64,000 bases of DNA from the NCBI RefSeq assembly GCF_002836945.1, contig NZ_NIJM01000011.1:33324-97323 (forward strand). The letters run 5' to 3'. A model generated the notes under the pieces. The model was not told the origin of the DNA, did no database searches, and saw only the letters and a program-made list of their open reading frames with translations. Below are positions 22,001 to 32,063 of the stretch, one piece after another. The first letter of the stretch is position 1. Each line of letters begins with the position of its first letter. This stretch comes from Shewanella chilikensis (lineage in GTDB: Bacteria; Pseudomonadota; Gammaproteobacteria; Enterobacterales; Shewanellaceae). Both the position numbers and the translations under genes were made by a program.

Positions 22001-23095
22001 ATGCGGATACTTTACGGTGTTCAGGGCACAGGGAATGGCCATTTGAGTCGCGCCAGGGTAGTAGCCAAAGCCTTGGCAAAGCACGATATTCAGGTTGACT
22101 ATTTATTCAGTGGTCGCCAGCCGCAGCAGTTTTTTGATATGCAGGCCTTCGGTGATTACCGGGTCTGTGCCGGGCTGACTTTTATTACTCAAAAGGGACA
22201 GGTCAGCATCCCCAAGACGCTGATGAATAACTCTGCTCTAGCACTTTGGCGGGACATTCGCGAGTTGGACCTCAGTGGTTATGATCTCTTGCTCAATGAT
22301 TTTGAGCCGGTTTCGGCCTGGGCTGCCAGGCGCCAGGGGGTGCCCAGCATAAGCATTAGCCATCAAGCTTCTCTCAGATACCCTGTGCCCAAGGTGGGAA
22401 ACTCCTGGTTCAACAACTGGTTGCTGGAGAACTTTGCCCCTGTGGATCAGGCATTGGGGTGTCACTGGCATCATTTTGGTTACCCAATTTTGCCGCCCTT
22501 TGTCGATGTCAGTCGCTGCGCCGTGGAACATTCACACGATATTCTGGTATATCTGCCGTTTGAGAGCCCACAAGCTATTGCCGAATTGTTACTTCCTTTT
22601 AATGACTATCGTTTTATGGTGTATCACAGCCAAGCGGCGCCAGTTGCTTTACCTGAGCATATTCTGTGGCATGGTTTTGATCGTGAAGGCTTTAAGGCCG
22701 ACCTCGCCAGTTGCGGTGGTGTGATAGCCAATGCCGGATTTGAACTGGCCAGTGAAGCCCTGACCCTGGGTAAAAAGCTCTTGGTTAAACCCTTGCTTGG
22801 GCAGTTTGAACAGCTGTCGAATGTGGCCGCCCTGGAGTTGCTGGCAGCGGCCGACAGCATGATGACGCTGGAGCCGCAAACGGTGAAACGTTGGCTCAAA
22901 CGGGGTAGCCCTGAGCCGATTAACTACCCGGATGTGGGCGATCTGCTGGTGCCTTGGCTGTTGGCCGGCAATTGGCAGGACAGTCAATCGCTGTGCCGGG
23001 AGCTGTGGCAGCAGGTGACATTACCCGACACCTGGTTTTCCAAGCAGGATGCCAGGGCACTCAGCGGGCTGCCTTTGGGCTCGCTGATCCGCTAG
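22001..23095 (+). CDS. Glycosyltransferase of the MJ1255/VC2487 type
   Basis: GT-B fold glycosyltransferase, related to UDP-glycosyl- and MurG-like enzymes. The 364-residue protein begins MRILYGVQGTGNGHLSRARV, a glycine-rich acceptor loop typical of this group, and has DLLLNDFEPVSAWAARRQGVP, SISHQASLRYPVP, and in the C-terminal half CGGVIANAGFELASEALTLGKKLLVKP, the donor-binding region. Coupled to the PAP2 gene 9 bases upstream, which suggests lipid-linked sugar work in the envelope; acceptor and donor are not known. Confidence 0.82.
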   Translation: MRILYGVQGTGNGHLSRARVVAKALAKHDIQVDYLFSGRQPQQFFDMQAFGDYRVCAGLTFITQKGQVSIPKTLMNNSALALWRDIRELDLSGYDLLLNDFEPVSAWAARRQGVPSISISHQASLRYPVPKVGNSWFNNWLLENFAPVDQALGCHWHHFGYPILPPFVDVSRCAVEHSHDILVYLPFESPQAIAELLLPFNDYRFMVYHSQAAPVALPEHILWHGFDREGFKADLASCGGVIANAGFELASEALTLGKKLLVKPLLGQFEQLSNVAALELLAAADSMMTLEPQTVKRWLKRGSPEPINYPDVGDLLVPWLLAGNWQDSQSLCRELWQQVTLPDTWFSKQDARALSGLPLGSLIR

Positions 23096-23138
23096 CAAAG
23101 GTACGAATAGGTCATCGCATAACTTGGTCGTATTTTAC

Positions 23139-23519
23139 TCAGTTATATTTGATATTCATGCTGATAAGGGCTTCACGGCTGCCCTTTTCGGCACGCAGCC
23201 GCGCCAGATACTGTTCCCAGAGTTCAGTTTGTTGGGTGCAGAGCTGGTGCAGTATCTGCCAGGAATAGAGGCCGGTATCATGGCCGTCATCGAACACCAG
23301 CTTAACCGCATAATTGCCGACCGGCTCAATGGCGCTGATGTTGACCTCTTTTTTGTGAGTCACCAGCTTGGGGTTGCCATGGCCGTGTACTTCGGCCGAC
23401 GGAGAGTGAACCCGCAGAAATTCGCAGCTCAGCTGATACTGACTGCCATCATCGAAGCCTATCTCGAGCAGTTTGGATTTACGCTTCAGTTTCAGTGATG
23501 TGACTTGAGGATGACTCAT
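23139..23519 (-). CDS. DUF971 / gamma-butyrobetaine hydroxylase-like N-terminal domain protein
   Basis: A 126-residue stand-alone DUF971 domain, the fold found at the N-terminus of gamma-butyrobetaine hydroxylases. Visible are LKLKRKSKLLEIGFDDG, YQLSCEFLRVHSPSAEV, the VNISAIEPVGNYAVKLVFDDGHDTG core and GLYSWQILHQL. The zinc-binding Cys/His set of the eukaryotic enzyme is not evident. ATG preceded by GGAG. Function is unknown. It lies alone on the minus strand between the glycosyltransferase and the fre terminator. Confidence 0.85.
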   Translation of the reverse strand: MSHPQVTSLKLKRKSKLLEIGFDDGSQYQLSCEFLRVHSPSAEVHGHGNPKLVTHKKEVNISAIEPVGNYAVKLVFDDGHDTGLYSWQILHQLCTQQTELWEQYLARLRAEKGSREALISMNIKYN

Positions 23520-23624
23520 GGGAACTCCATTGTGTCCGGGGTTTCTGTGTATCTGTTTATTCTATGTCAGAGCGCTTGGACTGTGCACCCCGGTGGATGA
23601 GAGCTGACACACATTAATAGTGGC

Positions 23625-23656
23625 AAAAATAGCGGCCGCATGCTGCGACCACTATT
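23625..23656 (-). terminator. Terminator of ubiD-fre
   Basis: On the minus strand AATAGTGGTCGCA pairs with TGCGGCCGCTATT (13 pairs, two G-U) around a 3-base loop and runs into TTTTT. It is 18 bases after the fre stop. Confidence 0.8.
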
Positions 23657-23674
23657 GAATAAAGATGAAGACAG

Positions 23675-24373
23675 TTATTTGATAAAGGCGAAGGCATCGC
23701 CGTAGAGGTGGGCTTCATCCAGTCCCATCTCGCGGAACAGCTCTCGCGCAGCGCCGACCATGTCGAAACGACCGGCGATATAGATGTCATAGCCCACCAG
23801 GCTGACAAAGTCCGAGCGTATCTGCGACAGTAGATTGGCCTGTTTCCCCTGCCAGTCGGCATCGGCCTGTTCTACTACTGGCACGAAATGCAACCAAGGG
23901 TGTGCTTGATGCCACTCTCTGGCGATGGTTTCGTAGTACATGGCTTCAGGATTGCGGCAGCCCCAATAGAGCAGGGTTTCAACCTTTTGCCCCAGGGCGA
24001 TTTGCTGCTCTACCAGGCTCTTGATATAGGAGAAGCCTGTACCACCGGCAACCAGCAGTCTGGGCCTGACACTCTGGTGTCTGAGGAAGGCTTCGCCGCC
24101 CGGAGCTTCGATATCGATATGGCTGTTGTTTCTCAGCCGCTCGACCACTTGCATGGGATAGCTCTCGCTGACGGCTGCGCCTATGTGAAGTTCTATGAGT
24201 TCGCTGCCGGGAGCCGAAGCTATGGAGAAGGGACGCTTGTCTTTCTCACCCATTACCACACACAGGTATTGACCTGCCTTGAACTCCAGCGGTTTTTCGG
24301 GGCGCAGCAATACCTGGTACACAGCGTCATTGAATGGGGCAACTTTCTCTATTTTACAGCGGATGCTATTCAT
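23675..24373 (-). CDS. fre: NAD(P)H-flavin reductase
   Basis: Reduces free FMN, FAD or riboflavin with NAD(P)H; the reduced flavins feed iron reduction, the UbiX/UbiD flavin system and others. The 232-residue ferredoxin-reductase-like protein has the flavin motif DKRPFSIASAP, nucleotide motif LLVAGGTGFSYIKSLV, YIAGRFDMVGAARELF and a terminal GDAFAFIK, all matching E. coli Fre (233). It follows ubiD by 65 bases on the same strand, as in E. coli, and ends at a terminator. Confidence 0.95.
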   Translation of the reverse strand: MNSIRCKIEKVAPFNDAVYQVLLRPEKPLEFKAGQYLCVVMGEKDKRPFSIASAPGSELIELHIGAAVSESYPMQVVERLRNNSHIDIEAPGGEAFLRHQSVRPRLLVAGGTGFSYIKSLVEQQIALGQKVETLLYWGCRNPEAMYYETIAREWHQAHPWLHFVPVVEQADADWQGKQANLLSQIRSDFVSLVGYDIYIAGRFDMVGAARELFREMGLDEAHLYGDAFAFIK

Positions 24374-24438
24374 CGAACTTCCTTTTTACCTCTCTGTTGA
24401 AGGCTTATTTTAATAATGGCTAACGTAGTTATTGCGGA

Positions 24439-25920
24439 TTATAGGGTCGCTTGGTCTTCTATGCCCAACTGCTCCCAAATCTCGTCCACTCGCTGTTTAA
24501 CCTCTTGGTCCATCACTATTGGGGTGCCCCATTCGCGGTTGGTTTCACCTTCCCACTTATTGGTGGCATCCAGGCCCATTTTGGATCCCAGTCCCGCCAC
24601 GGGCGAAGCGAAATCCAGATAGTCAATGGGGGTGTTGTCTATCATCACAGTGTCGCGGCTGGGATCCATCCGGGTGGTTATGGCCCAGATAACGTCTTGC
24701 CAATCGCGGCAATTCACGTCTTCATCGACTATGACAATAAACTTGGTATACATAAACTGACGCAGGAAAGACCAGGCTCCCATCATCACCCGCTTGGCAT
24801 GGCCGGGATATTGTTTGCGGATGGAGATCACCGCCATCCGGTAGGAACAACCCTCCGGCGGCAGGTAAAAGTCGACGATTTCCGGATACTGCTTGCGCAG
24901 GATAGGAACGAAGACCTCATTGAGCGCTACCCCGAGCATAGCCGGTTCATCCGGTGGCCTTCCCGTGTAGGTGCTGTGGTAGATGGCGTCTTTTCTGTGA
25001 CTGATATGGGTCACGGTAAACACAGGAAAACTGTCGGTTTCATTGTAATAACCTGTGTGGTCACCGTAGGGGCCTTCCACCGCCATCTCTTCGGGATCGA
25101 TATAACCTTCGAGAATGATTTCGCTGGTGGCCGGTACTTCCAGATCGCAACTCAAGGCCTTGACCACTTCGGTGCGCTCACCGCGCAGCAGCCCGGCAAA
25201 AGCATATTCACTCATGGCATCGGGCACTGGCGTGACGGCGCCGAGAATGGTGACTGGGTCGCTGCCCAGAGCCACTACCACAGGATATTTTTCACCTGGG
25301 TGCTGCTGCTTGAAGTCGGCAAAGTCCAACGCCCCGCCTCTGTGTGACAACCAACGCATGATCAGCTTGTTCTTGCCGAGCAGTTGCTGGCGGTAGATCC
25401 CCAGATTCTGGCGTTTCTGTCTCGGCCCTTTGGTGATGGTCAAACCCCAGGTTACCAGTGGTGCAACATCGCCGGGCCAGCAGTGTTGAATGGGCAGGGC
25501 GTTCAGGTCGACCTGATCGCCTTGCAACACCACCTCTTGGCATGGGGCGTTACGCACTGTCTTGGGTGGCATGTTCAGCGCTTGTTTGAACATGGGGATC
25601 TTGGCAATGGCATCCTTGAAGCCCCTGGGTGGCTCTGGCTCCTTGAGAAACGCCAGCAGTTCGCCCACGTCCCGCAGCGCCATGGGATCATCCTTGCCCA
25701 GGGCCATGGCGACCCGCTTCGGCGTACCGAAGAGGTTAACCAGCACAGGCATCTGTTTGCCCTTGGGGTTTTCAAACAACAGTGCTGGGCCACCGGCGCG
25801 CAGCACCCGATCGGCTATTTCGGTCATTTCAAGATAAGGATCAACCGGATAGCTGATACGCTTGAGCTCACCCTGACTCTCGAGGTGATCGATAAAACTG
25901 CGTAAATCCTTAAAACTCAT
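24439..25920 (-). CDS. ubiD: 4-hydroxy-3-polyprenylbenzoate decarboxylase
   Basis: Prenylated-FMN-dependent decarboxylase of ubiquinone synthesis. The 493-residue protein starts [20 protein letters not shown], like E. coli UbiD, and has the family blocks [59 protein letters not shown] and [25 protein letters not shown]. The E-x-x-x-R-x-x-E type active-site set cannot be verified by eye in full. First gene of ubiD-fre. Confidence 0.96.
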   Translation of the reverse strand: MSFKDLRSFIDHLESQGELKRISYPVDPYLEMTEIADRVLRAGGPALLFENPKGKQMPVLVNLFGTPKRVAMALGKDDPMALRDVGELLAFLKEPEPPRGFKDAIAKIPMFKQALNMPPKTVRNAPCQEVVLQGDQVDLNALPIQHCWPGDVAPLVTWGLTITKGPRQKRQNLGIYRQQLLGKNKLIMRWLSHRGGALDFADFKQQHPGEKYPVVVALGSDPVTILGAVTPVPDAMSEYAFAGLLRGERTEVVKALSCDLEVPATSEIILEGYIDPEEMAVEGPYGDHTGYYNETDSFPVFTVTHISHRKDAIYHSTYTGRPPDEPAMLGVALNEVFVPILRKQYPEIVDFYLPPEGCSYRMAVISIRKQYPGHAKRVMMGAWSFLRQFMYTKFIVIVDEDVNCRDWQDVIWAITTRMDPSRDTVMIDNTPIDYLDFASPVAGLGSKMGLDATNKWEGETNREWGTPIVMDQEVKQRVDEIWEQLGIEDQATL

Positions 25921-26247
25921 GTGGAAATAGCCTCGCTTCCGAATGCATTAATGGCGCGCACTATAGCATTAATCCCGGCAACGGTTAACTGCTAAGGAAG
26001 GTGCGAATAACTCCTCAAGGCACTTTGGCTTGCACAGCAATCGGCGGTCAAGGTATCTGACTGCAGGCATGTCTGGGGCTTGTCGAAGTCGGATCTTCCC
26101 TGAGATAGTTGCCGTGGCTAGAGACAAACAGCTAACCCTTGGCTGAATGCACGCTGAGTCATCTTCGTTTATCCTGTGATTCTCTGGTGAATCCGGGAGT
26201 CAGCCGTAGTAGCATGAAAGCTGCGGGCCTTGAAGCCTGGAGGCTAT
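25921..26247. other. Gene-free gap between divergent ubiD and a secreted-protein gene
   Basis: About 327 bases. It should contain divergent promoters, but I see no clear boxes, strong hairpins or short genes. Confidence 0.4.
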
Positions 26248-26757
26248 ATGAAACGAGCAATTTTCCTGAGTCTGATACTGATGAGTTTGCCACAGGTGGC
26301 TGCTGCTTGGGATAACTCCCATGCCGAGCGCCACTATCAGGGCGATATTCATAGAGAAGATTATAATCGCCACCATAACCATGGCTCACGAAGTCATTGG
26401 GGGCTGTATTGGGGCGTTAACAATCCCTGGCTATCGCCCTGGCGCTACGACCCATGGAATCGTTGGCAGTGGGATGATCCTTGGTACAGAGATCGCTGGC
26501 AGCGCCCCTATGTATATCGCAGGCAACCCAAGCCGGAACCTGTGGTGGTTGCGCCACCGCAGCGAGTCACGACTCACTTCGAAACCTTGGCCGACACAGG
26601 GAGTCGCGCCAGTCTGCCGGCTAACGCCAGGGTGATACAAGAAGGTAATCGTACCTTGTATCAATGGCAGGGCAAGACCTATCAATTTGACTGGCAAAGC
26701 CAAACCTATCGGCCTCTGCCGCAATCCCCATCTGAAGTCGGAGAGCAAAGCAAATGA
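26248..26757 (+). CDS. Secreted Trp/Tyr/His-rich protein of unknown function
   Basis: Not recognised. The 169-residue product has a clear signal peptide (MKRAIFLSLILMSLPQVAAA, cut after residue 20), then a segment very rich in Trp, His, Asn, Asp and Arg (about 22-90; e.g. WDDPWYRDRWQRPYVY), a Pro-rich link, and a C-terminal part LYQWQGKTYQFDWQSQTYRPL that resembles repeats found in DUF6515-like secreted proteins. ATG at 26248 follows GGAGG by four bases. Its stop overlaps the SDR start by 4 bases (ATGA), so the two are coupled. Confidence 0.75.
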   Translation: MKRAIFLSLILMSLPQVAAAWDNSHAERHYQGDIHREDYNRHHNHGSRSHWGLYWGVNNPWLSPWRYDPWNRWQWDDPWYRDRWQRPYVYRRQPKPEPVVVAPPQRVTTHFETLADTGSRASLPANARVIQEGNRTLYQWQGKTYQFDWQSQTYRPLPQSPSEVGEQSK

Positions 26758-27416
26758 AATTGATCACAGGGGCCAGCAGTGGCTTGGGGGCAGCGCTAGC
26801 GAGGCGCTATCATACTGAAGGTGAGTCCTTGTTGTTAACCGGCCGCAACGAACAGAGGTTGCAACAACTGGCGGCAGAGTTGCCAGGAGTCAGTTGTCAA
26901 ACAACAGATTTAACCAATCCGAGCGCGATTGAGGCTCTGCTAGATACTTTGGGCGAGGCCCCTGAAATGTTGTTGCACTGTGCCGGCAGTGGTCGCTTCG
27001 GTAACCTGGAAACTCAGTCACCGGCCGAGATAAAGAGCCTTATCGACAATAATCTCCTGTCCACCCTGTTGCTGCTTAGAGCCATGCTGGCTCGTTGGCG
27101 GCAAGAGAGCATGACACTGGTGATTGTCATGTCTACCGCGGCGCTGCAACCCAAGGCCGGAGAGAGCAGTTACTGTGCGGTAAAGTGGGCCGTCAGAGGC
27201 ATGCTGGAGTCTCTGCGCTTGGAGCTCAAGGGCAGCAAGATAAAGCTGATAGCCGTCTACCCAGGTGGAATGGCAACCGGGTTTTGGCCCAGCAGCGGTA
27301 AGTTGGTGGATACATCGAATTTTATGACGGCCGATGAAGCGGCAGCCATGCTAAGCAACGCCTTACAAAACTGCGCTCACGGCTATGTTTCGGATATCAC
27401 CTTGACCCGGGGCTAG
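26754..27416 (+). CDS. Short-chain dehydrogenase/reductase
   Basis: NAD(P)-dependent oxidoreductase of the classical SDR fold, 220 residues. Dinucleotide motif TGASSGLGAAL at residues 5-15, then LLTGRNEQRL suggesting NADPH by the arginine, NNLL active-site Asn, catalytic Ser in VIVMSTAAL and the YxxxK pair YCAVK, and VYPGGMATGF. Substrate unknown. Translationally coupled to the secreted protein upstream. Slightly short for the family but complete. Confidence 0.9.
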   Translation: MKLITGASSGLGAALARRYHTEGESLLLTGRNEQRLQQLAAELPGVSCQTTDLTNPSAIEALLDTLGEAPEMLLHCAGSGRFGNLETQSPAEIKSLIDNNLLSTLLLLRAMLARWRQESMTLVIVMSTAALQPKAGESSYCAVKWAVRGMLESLRLELKGSKIKLIAVYPGGMATGFWPSSGKLVDTSNFMTADEAAAMLSNALQNCAHGYVSDITLTRG

Positions 27417-27495
27417 GATACATAGTTAACAGTGAAAAAGGATTTTGCGCTGTTAGTCAGGGCGGCCAAGAAAAAACACTGCCAAGGGAGGCGCT

Positions 27496-28314
27496 ATGAT
27501 ATCTCTAAGGAACCTTAATCGCATAGGCGCAGGCTTGATAAACGGCTTGTTGTTGCTGGGCACTCTGCTGTCTTTGGGATTGGCGCAGGCCAGCACAGCC
27601 GACAACTTGTGCATTCCCTATACAGCCAGCGAAAAGGTCACACTCGCCTATATCAATGATGGCGATACCCTCACACTCAAAGATGGCCGCCTGATACGCT
27701 TGATAGGTGTCAATGCCCCCGAGATAGATCATCAGTATCCCAGTCTCTCCCAGCGCTACAGTCTGGAGGCCAGGGCCTTTGTAGCCTCTAAGCTCAAAGT
27801 GGGGGATGAGCTGGCGCTGATGTTTGGTCCTACCAAGCTGGATCCCTATGGTCGCACCTTGGCCTATGTCTTTACTGCGGATGGTTTATTGTTGCAGCAG
27901 GCGTTGCTGCAACAGGGTTTTGCGATGGCCAGGGTCTATCAGGAACATCCATTTTGGGAATGCTTTGCCGAGATGGAGCAGCAAGCGCGCACTCAGAATG
28001 CAGGCTTGTGGCAGTTTGACGACTATGCGCCCAAGGCGACTTCGGTTATCGGCCAACAGGATTTAAATCACTACCGGCTGGTCAGAGGTGTAGTGACGGA
28101 TTTTGAAAGAAAGGGACAGTATTTGTGGCTTATTCTGGACGATAACTTCTATGTTGGCATACCTCAGGCCGGATCTGGTAATTTTAGCAAGGTTTTAGCG
28201 TTGAACTCGCTCAAAAGAGCCGTTGTAGTGCGGGGTAAGTTGTATTTTTCCTACAAAAAGTGGCAGATTATCGTCAGCCATCCTTCACAGATAAGTTTGG
28301 AAAATCCCCCTTAG
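27496..28314 (+). CDS. Exported staphylococcal-nuclease-like protein
   Basis: Thermonuclease (SNase) homologue, expected to cleave DNA or RNA with Ca2+ in the periplasm or outside. The 272-residue protein has a signal peptide (about 1-32, ending AQA-S), then the SNase core: INDGDTLTLKDG (metal aspartates), RLIRLIGVNAPEI (catalytic Arg), LEARAFV glutamate helix, and DPYGRTLAYVF (second Arg). After the core, residues about 195-265 form an extra small beta domain (YLWLILDDNFYVGIP) that many homologues lack. Lies alone between the SDR and the malic enzyme. Confidence 0.87.
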   Translation: MISLRNLNRIGAGLINGLLLLGTLLSLGLAQASTADNLCIPYTASEKVTLAYINDGDTLTLKDGRLIRLIGVNAPEIDHQYPSLSQRYSLEARAFVASKLKVGDELALMFGPTKLDPYGRTLAYVFTADGLLLQQALLQQGFAMARVYQEHPFWECFAEMEQQARTQNAGLWQFDDYAPKATSVIGQQDLNHYRLVRGVVTDFERKGQYLWLILDDNFYVGIPQAGSGNFSKVLALNSLKRAVVVRGKLYFSYKKWQIIVSHPSQISLENPP

Positions 28315-28489
28315 AAGCAAAATACTTGACTTAAGTGGAAAATTTGCCATCCACTGTTTTAAACTCGTGCCTTTTCGCGTATCTTTAGCGCCTTGTGATT
28401 TGAGTCACTGTGAAAGGAATTTTGCAGTGATCCAGACCTGTGTTTGTACGGTTTTTACTTAATATCATTCCGCATTTCAGGATTTTAAA

Positions 28490-29737
28490 ATGACAGATTT
28501 CCGTCAAAAAGCGCTCGATTACCATGAGTTCCCCGTTCCAGGCAAAACCGCAGTGATGCTGACCAAGCCTGCCGAGACCAGTATGGATTTGGCTCTGGCC
28601 TACAGCCCTGGAGTGGCAGAGCCGGTACGTGAAATCGCTTCCAATCCTGCCAATGCGTACAGATACACCAACAAGGGCAACACGGTTGCTGTGATCTCCA
28701 ACGGTACTGCCATTCTGGGACTGGGTAACCTCGGCCCCTTGCCATCCAAGCCGGTAATGGAAGGAAAGGCTTTGCTGTTCAAGCACTTTGCCAATATCGA
28801 CGCCACAGATATCGAAGTAAAACACCGCACAGCTGAAGAGTTTATTCATACTGTTGAAGCGATTGCCGACTCCTTTGGCGGTATCAACCTGGAAGATATC
28901 AAGGCGCCCGAGTGCTTCGAAATTGAACGTGAGCTGATCGAGCGCTGCCAGGTTCCTGTGTTTCACGACGACCAGCACGGCACGGCAATTGTGACAGCCG
29001 CCGGGATGATCAATGCCCTCGAGATCCAGGGCAAGAAGCTGGAAGAGGCTGTGTTTGTCTGTATGGGTGCAGGCGCAGCGGCCATCGCCTGTATGAGCAT
29101 GTTGGTCAAGTGTGGTGCCCAGCGTGAAAATGTCTACATGTTGGATAGAAAAGGCGTGATTCATACCCGCCGTGAAGATCTCAACGAGTACAAGGCACTG
29201 TTTGCCAACAATACAGACAAGCGCACGCTGCAGGATGTGATCAAGGGCGCCGATGTGTTCCTGGGCCTTTCCGGCCCTGACGTTCTCGGCGCCGAGGAAG
29301 TGGCTATGATGGCCGAGAAGCCGGTGATCTTCGCCTGCTCCAACCCGGATCCTGAGATCAAGCCTGAGCTGGCCCATGAGATACGTAAGGATCTGATCAT
29401 GGGAACCGGTCGCAGCGACTATCCCAACCAGGTCAACAATGTGCTTTGTTTCCCATTCATCTTCCGTGGCGCCCTGGATGTGCGTGCCAGCCGCATCAAT
29501 GATGAGATGAAAATAGCCGCGGTTTATGCCATTGCCGAACTGGCCAAGGAGCCTGTGCCTGAATCTGTGTTGGCGGCTTACCCCAATGTCAGCGAGTTGA
29601 GCTTTGGCCCTCAGTATGTGTTGCCCAAGCCGATGGACCCAAGATTGCTGCCTAAAGTCGCCAAGGCTGTGGCCCAAGCCGCAATCGACTCTGGGGTGGC
29701 TCAGATAGACACTTTGCCGCAATACCCGGAAGTCTGA
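28490..29737 (+). CDS. Malic enzyme (oxaloacetate-decarboxylating, short form)
   Basis: Oxidatively decarboxylates malate to pyruvate with NAD(P). The 415-residue protein has [16 protein letters not shown], the NAD domain entry [32 protein letters not shown] (GxGxxA), [14 protein letters not shown] and [14 protein letters not shown]. It corresponds to the malic domain of E. coli MaeB (759) without the C-terminal phosphotransacetylase-like domain, so it should not respond to acetyl-CoA through that domain. NADP or NAD preference is not clear by eye. Single gene with a strong terminator. Confidence 0.93.
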   Translation: MTDFRQKALDYHEFPVPGKTAVMLTKPAETSMDLALAYSPGVAEPVREIASNPANAYRYTNKGNTVAVISNGTAILGLGNLGPLPSKPVMEGKALLFKHFANIDATDIEVKHRTAEEFIHTVEAIADSFGGINLEDIKAPECFEIERELIERCQVPVFHDDQHGTAIVTAAGMINALEIQGKKLEEAVFVCMGAGAAAIACMSMLVKCGAQRENVYMLDRKGVIHTRREDLNEYKALFANNTDKRTLQDVIKGADVFLGLSGPDVLGAEEVAMMAEKPVIFACSNPDPEIKPELAHEIRKDLIMGTGRSDYPNQVNNVLCFPFIFRGALDVRASRINDEMKIAAVYAIAELAKEPVPESVLAAYPNVSELSFGPQYVLPKPMDPRLLPKVAKAVAQAAIDSGVAQIDTLPQYPEV

Positions 29738-29752
29738 TAGCAGTTTTATTCC

Positions 29753-29784
29753 AAAGGGGCCTTGTTGGCCCCTTTGTTGTTTTT
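29753..29784 (+). terminator. Terminator of the malic enzyme gene
   Basis: AAAGGGGCC, loop TTGTT, GGCCCCTTT, then GTTGTTTTT, 15 bases after the stop. Confidence 0.92.
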
Positions 29785-29926
29785 GCAAGACTGTTGGGAC
29801 ATTTTCTGGTCTATGCTGCTTGTTGGTTGCCTTTTGCGTATGGCTGCTGAATAATCAGCAGACTGAGTTCCCGCAGTGAGGCGGCTCACCCCAAGAAGAA
29901 TAAGAAGACTGGCAGGATCGCCCTCA

Positions 29927-31840
29927 ATGAAACTCACCCGTATTCTCACAAAAAAGCTCACCAGTTTTTGGCTCTTATCGCTGACGATAGTGGCATTTGT
30001 GTTTCTGCTCTGCGCCATGATGAGTTTTCTGCAACTGACCTACAAGTTCCAGCAACAGAAAGTCACGGAGCTGGAAACCATGCTGGCCAATCAATACCAT
30101 TCCGGCAGTAACTGGGAGCTGGAGTCCTGGCTGCCACCCATGTTGATTGCCTACAATGCCGCCAGTTTTAAGCTCTGGCATCATGATAAATTACTATTTG
30201 AATATAAAGGCAATATCGCTACAGAAAACCTGGTGCGCTATCAATCTTCGTTGAAGAGCAACCCTGAGTTTCGCATGGAGCTGGAACTGCCGCAGCCGTT
30301 TTCCCAGCACAGGCCAGGTTGGTACGAAGTCTTGATCATTCTACTTGGCGTCGGGGCCGTACTGGCGTTTGTTCGCTTTGGCTATCTCTGGTATTCGCGG
30401 CAATTGGAGGGGATTGAAGAGCTGGCGCAGCGCAGCCGTTTGATTCTCCTGGGTGAGCACGAAAAAGCACTGGCGATGCCGGGCAAGGGTAAACCCAGGT
30501 TGATTAACCGTGCCCTCAGCCGTTTGCTGGAAGAACTGGCCGATGCCCAGAAAGAACGTGCCAGGTTCGACAAGTTTATTCGCAGTAATACCTTCCTGGA
30601 TCCCGACACCCGTATAGGTAACCGTCTGTTTCTCAAGAATCGCCTCGATGCCCTGAGCAATGAGCAGGGCATGATAGCCCATGGGGTGCTCTATCTGTTG
30701 GAGCTGGAGGATCTGGATCTGCTGCAACAAAAGCTGGGGGACAGTCTGACGCTGGAACTGCTCAGACAAAACGTCAACGGTATCAGCCAGATCCTGCAGT
30801 CTCAGCCCAACAGTTTCTTTGCCCGCCGCTCCCATAACCAGTTTGCAATAGTGGTGACCCAAATCTCCCTGGCGGAGGCCGATCAACTGGCGATCCGCTT
30901 GTTAAAAGTCTGCCAAAGCCAGGTATTGCCCAAGCTGGACAATGCCGACAACTTCTATCATCTCGGCGGCGCTTATTTCAAGGTGGGTGATGGCCATCAG
31001 CAACTGCTGGAAGAGGCGGAAATGGCCCTTAGAGCAGCGCAGCTGCAGGGGATCAATACCTGGTTTATGTATGATAAGGGCGCGGTGGATCAGGAGTTCG
31101 CCAAGGGCTCGGTACGCTGGCGCAGCTTTCTGGAAATGGCCTTGGTCAATAAGCGATTTCTGGCTTATACCCAGCCCGTGATGGATTGTGACGGCAAGCT
31201 GCACCATAGAGAGGTGTTTACCCGAGCCAGGGATCCCGAAGGTAATCTGGTGCGAGCGACCCTATTTTTGCCTATGGCGGTTAAATGTGGCCTGATGCCG
31301 CAAATTGAGCGCCAGACTCTGGAAAGAGTCTTATTTGAGTTGCTGCCGAGTGAGCCGGACAAGAAGGTTTGTTTCAGCATCAACCTGAGCCTGGATTCGC
31401 TGATGAGCCGCGCCTTTATTCGCTGGTTGCGTACCACCTTGCTGGAATACCGGGACCTGACCGGTAGGTTGATCTTCGAGGTCAGTGAGGATATCGCGGC
31501 GCCCAATCAGGAGAAAATCGCCTCCAGGTTACAGATGATCCGCAAGATGGGGGCGCGCCTGTGCGTCGATCATGTGGGCCAGCAGGTGATCAGCACCCAA
31601 TATATTCAGGACACAGGTTTCCAACTGATTAAGCTGCACAGATCCATAGTGCGGCAGATCCATTTACGACCCGAAAACCAACTGTTTGTTCGTAGCTTGA
31701 TAGGTGGACTCTACCGTACCGAAGTGCAGGTTTGCGCCGAGGGGGTGGAGTTGTTTGAAGAGTGGCAGACACTGAGAATACTCGGCGTCAGCGCCGCTCA
31801 GGGTAGCTGGTTCAGCGAGCCTATGCCGGCAACAGCCTGA
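29927..31840 (+). CDS. csrD: RNase E specificity factor CsrD (MshH)
   Basis: CsrD targets the CsrB/C regulatory RNAs for RNase E decay in E. coli and so tunes CsrA; in Vibrio the same gene is mshH, at the head of the MSHA locus, as here. The 637-residue protein has two membrane helices (about 13-33 and 135-155), a HAMP-like linker, then degenerate GGDEF and EAL domains. The GGDEF position reads SHNQF (about residue 302) and the EAL position REVFTR (about 427), so no c-di-GMP turnover is expected. The ATG at 29927 follows AGGA; a GTG 17 codons earlier gives an unlikely basic N-terminus. A gap of 223 bases separates it from mshI. Confidence 0.92.
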   Translation: MKLTRILTKKLTSFWLLSLTIVAFVFLLCAMMSFLQLTYKFQQQKVTELETMLANQYHSGSNWELESWLPPMLIAYNAASFKLWHHDKLLFEYKGNIATENLVRYQSSLKSNPEFRMELELPQPFSQHRPGWYEVLIILLGVGAVLAFVRFGYLWYSRQLEGIEELAQRSRLILLGEHEKALAMPGKGKPRLINRALSRLLEELADAQKERARFDKFIRSNTFLDPDTRIGNRLFLKNRLDALSNEQGMIAHGVLYLLELEDLDLLQQKLGDSLTLELLRQNVNGISQILQSQPNSFFARRSHNQFAIVVTQISLAEADQLAIRLLKVCQSQVLPKLDNADNFYHLGGAYFKVGDGHQQLLEEAEMALRAAQLQGINTWFMYDKGAVDQEFAKGSVRWRSFLEMALVNKRFLAYTQPVMDCDGKLHHREVFTRARDPEGNLVRATLFLPMAVKCGLMPQIERQTLERVLFELLPSEPDKKVCFSINLSLDSLMSRAFIRWLRTTLLEYRDLTGRLIFEVSEDIAAPNQEKIASRLQMIRKMGARLCVDHVGQQVISTQYIQDTGFQLIKLHRSIVRQIHLRPENQLFVRSLIGGLYRTEVQVCAEGVELFEEWQTLRILGVSAAQGSWFSEPMPATA

Positions 31841-32063
31841 TCAAGAAAGAGTTCCGGGTTACTACAGGCTGGACTTGTTTGCCGACTTTGCTGAGCCTAT
31901 CTTTAGGGCAGCTCTCAGTTTAATAATATTTGCCTATAAAATGAATTGATTAGTGTTTAGAATGAACATGCCAAAATATTGACTTAACTTTAAATTGGCA
32001 GCAAGTTCATAACCTTATGGGTACGATAAACGCTGCCGTTTTCACAGGGACTCAGGGTTTCTT

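Noticed and set aside
28385..29788. 467-codon minus-strand open frame opposite the malic enzyme gene
   Set aside because: Antisense shadow of a well-conserved gene with no independent features.
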